Source: Pyxicephalus adspersus
Taxonomy: Eukaryota; Chordata; Amphibia; Anura; Pyxicephalidae
Length of the DNA: 64,000 nt
NCBI RefSeq assembly: GCF_032062135.1
Contig: NC_092859.1
Span: forward strand, 109,960,525 to 110,024,524
Direction: 5' to 3'
Shown here: one piece after another, positions 61,401 to 64,000 of the stretch
Position numbering within the stretch: the first letter of the stretch is position 1
Layout: each line of letters starts with the position of its first letter
Program-made: the position numbers and the translations under genes
The notes under the pieces: model-generated
What the model saw: only the letters and a program-made list of their open reading frames with translations
The model's database searches: none
What the model was told of the DNA's origin: nothing

Positions 61401-63163
61401 GCAGTGATACTTATTCAGACATAATCGTAAAATGGTTTAAAGTAACATACCCTAAAAAAAACAAAAACAAAAAAAAACAGTGTTGCTAGCCCTTTGCATT
61501 ATTTGGGTGGAAACATTGCTTTGCAGATGCTCCTATCTGAGACTAATGCAGACTTTGTGAGGATATGGCATACATGAATTTTGTGCATGCTGACAATAGG
61601 GGTTATAGTAGTTGCAATGACAGCGGTCACATAACTTTTCTGTGGGTTGTTCAATCCCATTACTCAATCCCATTGCAGAACTTCAAGGTTTTTGTGTTAA
61701 AGTATCCTGAAATAGCATTTTTCTTAACAATTTGACAATAAAGATTTATTGGGGATGGTTTACGTAATATATTTAAATATAGCATAAGGAATGTTTAAAA
61801 CTGCTTTTAGTTAAATTAATCAAAATTAATATTTTTAAAACTTTCAAAAACAATCTGGCACTGAAGCATAGAAAACATATAAAAGAAACATAATATGAAG
61901 GAGGAAAAGAGAAGATATTGAGGAAACAGAATAATAATACATGTCTGCAATTACTATGTACCAATTGTGCTGGCTCTGCATACCTAAAAGGTATCCTAAG
62001 AGTGTGTTGAAGTGGCCCCGGGTACATAAGGTTAGGGAGTTTAATGGCTTTAACTTCCTATTTACTTCACCGTGAGCTACTCTTATTCTGCCATTCTGCT
62101 GGGATTATAGGGATTTGTCAGTACCAAAATAAAGTAGTTCAATTTCTGATCACAGGTCTTTCTGTAGAGTCTGCATACAGATTAAGTGATTTTTGAATAG
62201 AAGGTTTTTTTTCAAAGCCCTGGCAATGGCATTAAAAGGGAATCAGTATTAAATTTAGAGAATTCTAATAATTTGAATTTCAGCAAAAGTGGCTTTTGTA
62301 GAAATTACTTATATTTTTGTCTTTTATGTTTTGTGCTTTGACTCTCCTCTTGTATGTATGATGTTGTATGTTTCTGTATTCTCTAAGCTGATGGAGATCC
62401 ACATTTTGTTGTTGACTTCCCCTTGAGTAAGCTGACAGTGTGCTTCAATATTGATGGTGAACCCAGAGACGTACTGAGGCTGGTATCAGATCACAAATAC
62501 TCTGGTAAGATATCAATTATAATTTTATTTTTTTTTGCCTTTATGATTTTCATAATAAAGACGAATTCCAGTCTTACCTTTTATCTTGCATAGCTGTACA
62601 GAACCCTGTCCTGTCCAGAAATTGCTTCCTTTGATTTCACTGCACACTATCAGGCTAATTGTACATTAGAAGCTCTAACAAGCCCACTTTGTTTCCTCCA
62701 CAACGATTTCCGGGAAGGTTTCAACCCTGACAGTTTCTGATTTTGTGTACTTGCAATTAAATTTAATAATTGTTATATTTTCAAGGTGTGACTGTTAATG
62801 GACAACTAATTGGTGCTCCAGCTCCTCCTAATGGACATAAGAAACAAAGGACCTACTTTAGCAAAATCACTATAATCATCAACAAACCAAAGCGCACTTA
62901 TCTAGAAATCACTCCCACAAAGGTGATCCTAGACAGCAAGGATCGGCTCATCCTGGCATGTGACAAGACTGCCACAGTGAAGAGTGATGACCTTTTGGTT
63001 TCCGTTACTGCTAAATCCAATGTCACTGTGACCATTCACGAAACAATTACCTTTGTGATCTTGGTCCATCTCTACAAGAACCCAGCTCCATATCAAAGAA
63101 ACCACTTGGGATTTTACATTTCTAATAGTAAAGGATTGTCCCCAAATTCCCATGGACTTTTAG
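29218..63163 (+). CDS. itih5: Inter-alpha-trypsin inhibitor heavy chain H5, interrupted in vWA domain, 3' end outside window
   Basis: Secreted, matrix-associated ITIH family member. Coding exons visible: 1-8, a 33-nt remnant of exon 10, and 11-14. In order: signal peptide, SRR basic site, VIT domain (about residues 55-195; NFT sequon N106), linker PPPSTVINQ, vWA domain start with DTSASM (D307), then after the break [30 protein letters not shown] and the C-terminal heavy-chain domain. Very close agreement with remembered human ITIH5 ([31 protein letters not shown]) makes the assignment firm. Exon 9 and most of exon 10 are missing between 54780 and 55737, so the model as assembled cannot give a complete vWA domain. 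The end of the C-terminal domain is beyond the right edge. Confidence 0.95.
32472..33110. repeat. Inverted-repeat element with TACACACGT termini, interrupted by a LINE
   Basis: Left terminus TAAAGCTACGTACACACGTC; right terminus read on the minus strand TAAGCCGCATACACACGTGC. TA lies at both ends. The interior has a perfect 13-bp hairpin (33049-33061 / 33068-33080) and a purine/pyrimidine mirrored block around 32930-32990. Non-coding DNA transposon derivative, in itih5 intron 1. Confidence 0.75.
32508..32815 (+). mobile_element. 5'-truncated L1-like LINE insertion with 17-bp target duplication
   Basis: The inserted 308 bp is flanked by CAAATTTTTCTCGCCCG at 32491-32507 and 32816-32832. It encodes a C-terminal reverse-transcriptase tail ([20 protein letters not shown], then [14 protein letters not shown]) like L1-clade ORF2 ends, then a short 3' UTR with AATAAA (32799-32804). 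It lacks a long poly-A. Confidence 0.75.
33331..33685. repeat. TTAAAG-ended inverted-repeat element, copy 4
   Basis: Ends TTAAAGCAGACCTAAAC and ACTTCCGCTTTAA flank an interior with GGGTAGACAACCC and AGATTGGGAGATGAAG shared with copy 2. In itih5 intron 1. Confidence 0.7.
35149..35645. other. Assembly gap (N run)
   Basis: 497 unknown bases inside itih5 intron 1. The left flank (from about 35025) begins AGGGATGAGCGAGCGCGG, which looks like the edge of a repeat; this probably caused the gap. Confidence 0.99.
36077..36157 (-). repeat. L2-type 3' tail, terminal unit duplicated
   Basis: GGATTTATATAGCGCCAACA occurs twice (about 36093 and 36129), separated by GCAGCGCTGA, with an ATT-rich run before it. 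In itih5 intron 1. Confidence 0.6.
37440..37990 (+). pseudogene. Decayed Tc1/mariner-like transposase
   Basis: Across frameshifts and stops the translation keeps the Tc1 order of motifs: [16 protein letters not shown] (W.DESKF.LFG), [17 protein letters not shown], then [10 protein letters not shown] (F.QDN.PKHTS) and [16 protein letters not shown] codons (PDLNPIENLW) on the plus strand. The catalytic domain is interrupted many times, so it is inactive. Terminal inverted repeats were not found. In itih5 intron 1. Confidence 0.75.
38755..39085. repeat. hAT-like element with inverted termini
   Basis: Left end CAGTGTTTTTCAACC and right end GGTTGGGAAACACTG form imperfect terminal inverted repeats. 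The interior has a short tandem block of TATATAATAATATACATCCA-like units. No clear 8-bp target duplication seen. Confidence 0.65.
39336..39527. repeat. Fold-back element, GGGCCTGATTTATTAAAG family, copy D
   Basis: In itih5 intron 1. Left end GGGCCCGATTTATTAAATCT and right end TTTAATAAATCAAGCCC, with diverged arms and a subfamily-specific interior. Confidence 0.75.
40177..40221 (+). CDS. itih5: itih5 exon 2: short propeptide exon (45 nt)
   Basis: 15 codons: [15 protein letters not shown], acceptor CTGTAG and donor GTAAGA, phase 0 on both sides. RVPRQ matches the LRVPRQ I recall in human ITIH5. The terminal SRR dibasic site could be the propeptide cleavage position. Confidence 0.85.
40340..40367. 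repeat. (AT)n microsatellite
   Basis: About 14 AT units, 120 bp downstream of itih5 exon 2, followed closely by a GATA tract. Confidence 0.95.
40381..40466. repeat. (GATA)n microsatellite
   Basis: About 21 AGAT units with one interruption (AGAAGGAT) near 40393. Its length suggests it is polymorphic. In itih5 intron 2. Confidence 0.97.
41160..41323 (+). CDS. itih5: itih5 exon 3: N-terminal half of VIT domain
   Basis: Residues 55-109. [19 protein letters not shown] opens the VIT domain and [12 protein letters not shown] closes the exon, with an NFT sequon (N106). It ends two bases into the Met codon with donor GTAGGT, the same phase as itih2 exon 4. Confidence 0.96.
41552..41650 (-). repeat. 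L2-type 3' tail with AT-rich microsatellite
   Basis: Minus-strand tail: TATATAGCGCCAACATATTA and GCAGCGCTGTACATAG, preceded on the plus strand by an (ATT/AAT) run. In itih5 intron 3. Confidence 0.6.
41718..41772. repeat. Solo arm of the GGGCCTGATTTATTAAAG family, copy F
   Basis: Only the right arm is visible (AGAGCTTTATTAAATCAGGC), about 400 bp after itih5 exon 3 and close to an L2-type tail. Confidence 0.6.
42222..42444. repeat. Fold-back element, GGGCCTGATTTATTAAAG family, copy E
   Basis: In itih5 intron 3. Well-preserved arms: GGGCCTGATTAACTAAAGCT at the left, AGCTTTAATAAATCAGGCCC at the right, with GATCCAGTAAACCTGGAATC mirrored by the complementary half. Probably the youngest copy here. 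Confidence 0.85.
43480..43578 (+). CDS. itih5: itih5 exon 4: VIT domain, variable middle
   Basis: Residues 109-142. It completes [20 protein letters not shown], then a poorly conserved acidic stretch [14 protein letters not shown]. Human ITIH5 also has a charged insertion here in place of the usual GKTAGL block. Acceptor TTTCAG, donor GTAAGT. Confidence 0.88.
44085..44329 (+). CDS. itih5: itih5 exon 5: C-terminal half of VIT domain plus linker
   Basis: Residues 142-224. [53 protein letters not shown] and [11 protein letters not shown] match human ITIH5. This one 245-nt exon covers what itih2 splits into exons 6 and 7. Acceptor TTACAG, donor GTGAGT. Confidence 0.96.
44540..45066 (+). repeat. 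L2-type LINE 3' fragment with decayed RT C-terminus
   Basis: In itih5 intron 5. A frame fragment [13 protein letters not shown] resembles the N-x-DKT motif of L2/CR1 reverse transcriptases; downstream, WNGLP...[10 protein letters not shown] resembles their C-terminal WNSLP...FKxxLKTHLF. The 3' end carries GATTGTAAGCTCTTCGGGGC and GGTGCTATATAAATAC and runs into an (AAT)n microsatellite. It is broken by stops and internally deleted. Confidence 0.6.
45043..45110. repeat. (AAT)n/(ATT)n microsatellite after LINE tail
   Basis: AT-rich trinucleotide run directly following the GGTGCTATATAAATAC end of the L2-type fragment. Confidence 0.85.
45110..48947 (+). other. itih5 intron 5, distal part
   Basis: About 3.8 kb without recognised genes or clear repeats. 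Small open frames (for example 46773-47009, 47290-47526) have no splice context or known motif. Confidence 0.65.
48948..49117 (+). CDS. itih5: itih5 exon 6: linker before vWA domain
   Basis: Residues 224-280. [20 protein letters not shown] and [19 protein letters not shown]. It has no Cys, unlike the CPVC of itih2 exon 8; human ITIH5 also lacks the pair as I recall. Acceptor TTATAG, donor GTACTG, ends in phase 0. Confidence 0.95.
49376..49625. repeat. hAT-like repeat, second copy
   Basis: Same family and orientation as 20731-20963: TTTCAACCAGGGTTC, CCTTGAGCAATGAGCAGTTT, GGATATAGTAATTATAGCA. In itih5 intron 6, between exons 6 and 7. Confidence 0.65.
50055..50171 (+). CDS. itih5: itih5 exon 7: vWA domain start, MIDAS DxSxS
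   Basis: 39 codons (281-319), phase 0. [12 protein letters not shown], then [11 protein letters not shown], the metal-binding motif (D307, S309, S311). Acceptor TTCCAG, donor GTGAGA. It is identical in length and phase to itih2 exon 9. Confidence 0.96.
50172..54608 (+). other. itih5 intron 7 (4.4 kb)
   Basis: Contains the first copy of the 95-bp exact duplication (53407-53501). No gene or classified repeat otherwise recognised. Confidence 0.7.
53407..53501 (+). repeat. 95-bp exact duplication, copy in intron 7
   Basis: Identical base for base to 55642-55736, same orientation. Flanks differ at once on both sides (TTTTTT before, AAACTAAAA after). Begins GTCATGTAAACTACAGGCAT. Confidence 0.97.
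54609..54780 (+). CDS. itih5: itih5 exon 8: vWA domain, first helix to MIDAS loop 2
   Basis: Residues 320-377. [30 protein letters not shown] and LTPTGG, ending one base into the Gly that precedes the expected TDIN motif. Acceptor TTGCAG, donor GTAATA. The exon that should follow is not in the window. Confidence 0.95.
54781..55641 (+). other. Region where itih5 exon 9 should lie
   Basis: Scanned for an exon coding the family TDINGAL...DGKPTVG block on the plus strand; none found here, nor as far as 59008. Open frames at 55422-55765 are chance and run through the duplication. Confidence 0.7.
55642..55736 (+). repeat. 95-bp exact duplication, copy abutting broken exon 10
   Basis: Perfect match to 53407-53501. 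The right edge meets coding sequence of itih5 exon 10 at 55737, where an exon interior should be. Ends ACAGCCAAGTC. Confidence 0.97.
55737..55769 (+). pseudogene. itih5: itih5 exon 10 remnant (last 33 nt only)
   Basis: Encodes [11 protein letters not shown] and two bases of Gly, then donor GTATGT. With exon 11 this gives [15 protein letters not shown], exactly the family pattern (human EEEDAGSQLIGFYDEI). Immediately upstream the sequence switches at 55736 to a perfect copy of intron 7 DNA, with an in-frame stop inside it and no acceptor, so the 5' part of the exon is lost or misassembled. Confidence 0.85.
56174..56443. repeat. Fold-back element in itih5 intron 10
   Basis: About 32-nt arms: GTGACTGGTTACAATGCCAA at 56174 and the complementary TTGGCATTGTAACCAATCAC ending at 56443. 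Just upstream is AAACGCGTTTCACAGCC...CCTCAGGG, a motif also seen near 63564. Confidence 0.7.
57044..57290. repeat. G+C-rich repeat with terminal hairpin
   Basis: AGTGTGGCTCAGGGTT (57044-57059) pairs with AACCCCGAGCCACACT (57082-57097). The far end reads AACCGCCAGGGAGGT, resembling a repeat end I associate with frogs (CCTCCCTGGCGGT on the other strand). Composition contrasts with the AT-rich intron. Confidence 0.55.
57291..59008 (+). other. itih5 intron 10, distal part
   Basis: 1.7 kb of AT-rich sequence with no gene or repeat I can classify before exon 11. Confidence 0.65.
59009..59562 (+). CDS. itih5: itih5 exon 11: large exon after vWA domain
   Basis: 554 nt encoding [50 protein letters not shown] and [12 protein letters not shown], ending in GRKVTK and one base. 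NGS and NKS sequons are present. It covers the sequence that itih2 divides among exons 13, 14 and 15. Acceptor TTTCAG, donor GTAATA. Confidence 0.96.
59840..60680. other. Probable unclassified repeat in itih5 intron 11
   Basis: Higher G+C, with recurring AAGGTCA/AGGTCAG motifs, unlike the surrounding AT-rich intron. Its abrupt composition change suggests a transposon-derived block, but no termini or coding motif were recognised. Confidence 0.35.
61269..61322 (+). CDS. itih5: itih5 exon 12: short Pro/Lys linker
   Basis: 54 nt: [18 protein letters not shown] and one base of the next codon. Its SKT followed by xDGDPHF parallels human KISKTSVDGDPHF. Acceptor TAATAG, donor GTAAAT. Short and basic, found by phase and position. 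Confidence 0.85.
62388..62504 (+). CDS. itih5: itih5 exon 13: DPHF processing site
   Basis: 117 nt: [20 protein letters not shown], then [20 protein letters not shown]. It contains the Asp-Pro bond where ITIH heavy chains are cut, so covalent linkage to a glycosaminoglycan is possible in principle. Acceptor TCTAAG, donor GTAAGA. Confidence 0.95.
62786..63163 (+). CDS. itih5: itih5 exon 14: C-terminal heavy-chain domain
   Basis: 378 nt: [57 protein letters not shown] and [12 protein letters not shown], ending HGLLG split by donor GTAGGT. Acceptor TCAAG. This domain is removed as a propeptide on processing. The remaining C-terminal exon (CWFARNN-like end) was not found before 64000. Confidence 0.96.
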
Positions 63164-64000
63164 GTAGGTTTGATTGTTCTGACAAAAAAATAGTAATAAA
63201 CATAAATGTATATTCCACAGAAGAAACAAATTATATGCACTTCATTAAGACTTATATGATCTATTATAACACTATTGTATTTACCTTTATGGAAAAAACA
63301 GAAAACAAGAAAGCCCATGGCACTTTAACTGCAGTAATGAATCGTGTCATCTGTGGGTTTACATAAAAAAAAAATTATTATTATTAAAACATCACAGAAA
63401 AAATTAAAATTTATTCTCTAAACAGTAAAAAACATAGACATAAAACCATGGCCATCCTAGGGTATGTATATATGCACCGGGACCTTTGACAAAAACTAGG
63501 TTCTCCCATCCAATGAGGTAAACTCCAGATGACCAGGGGGGCCCTAGCAAATAGATTATTGTCAACGCGTTTCGCTGAAGATCTAGAGAATTATAGATCT
63601 CCTCAGGAGATCTGAAGAACCCATATATAACATTTAGTTGAATATACATATTTAAACAGCATATACAGTATCTACTGTAAAGAAGCACATTGGGAATAAT
63701 CAATTTGCTAGATCCCCCCTGGTCACGACAGTATTCATTTCTAATCCTTTACCTTGTCATCTATTCCCCTTATATAGGCTACTAAACTTTAAAAGTCTTA
63801 AGTATCATTTAGGAATTGAAATGAGTTCCCTACCGCTATCATTTAGATTTGATTAGTTAAATTGGATTTTTTTTACTGCCGTTAAAGTCCTATGGGCTTT
63901 CTTGTTGTTTTTTCCATGTGATATTTATAGGGATGTGGCAGTTGTTGGTTAGTTAATGAGGTGAAAGTAAATGAAGTTTTGTATTTAAATTTATGTAGCT
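63164..64000 (+). other. Start of itih5 intron 14 to window end
   Basis: No exon seen. Includes an ATT run at 63374-63388 and a segment near 63564-63620 (AACGCGTTTCGCTGAAG, with GATCTCCTCAGGAGATC palindrome) that looks repeat-derived. Confidence 0.6.

Overview
This is a vertebrate genomic window: AT-rich DNA with small exons in long introns and a dense load of interspersed repeats. Its repeats (L2-type LINE and SINE tails with the GCGCTATATAAAT motif, and many short fold-back elements) resemble those I associate with frogs, so an anuran amphibian, probably a ranoid, is my best guess. That is recognition, not a database result. One assembly gap (a run of N) lies at 35149-35645.

The only protein-coding genes I can support are two inter-alpha-trypsin inhibitor heavy chain (ITIH) genes, arranged head to head. 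On the minus strand, itih2 runs from its start codon at 18579 leftwards. Seventeen coding exons are visible down to 623, and the C-terminal exons lie beyond the left edge. On the plus strand, itih5 runs from its start codon at 29218 rightwards to at least 63163, and the last exon or exons lie beyond the right edge. As I recall, human ITIH5 and ITIH2 are also divergent neighbours (10p14), which supports the orthology. All exon junctions were placed by eye from GT/AG sites, reading phase and remembered family sequence. They are phase-consistent in both genes apart from one break.

That break is in itih5. The exon completing the von Willebrand A domain after exon 8 is absent, and only the last 33 nt of the following exon remain (55737-55769). 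This remnant abuts a perfect 95-bp copy (55642-55736) of intron 7 sequence (53407-53501). It is either an assembly misjoin or a real deletion with a templated insertion. It is the most important thing to check here.

Both proteins are secreted. Each has a signal peptide, a basic propeptide site, a VIT domain, a vWA domain with a MIDAS motif, and the DPHF site where heavy chains are cut and ester-linked to chondroitin sulphate or hyaluronan. ITIH2 is a liver-secreted heavy chain of inter-alpha-inhibitor. ITIH5 is a more widely expressed, matrix-associated relative.

The introns and the 10.6-kb spacer hold transposon remains: at least five short inverted-repeat families, a tRNA-headed SINE, L2-type LINE 3' ends with microsatellite tails, a 5'-truncated L1-like insertion nested in an inverted-repeat element with a 17-bp target duplication, and a decayed Tc1-like transposase. 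I found no RNA genes, CRISPR arrays or novel gene system.
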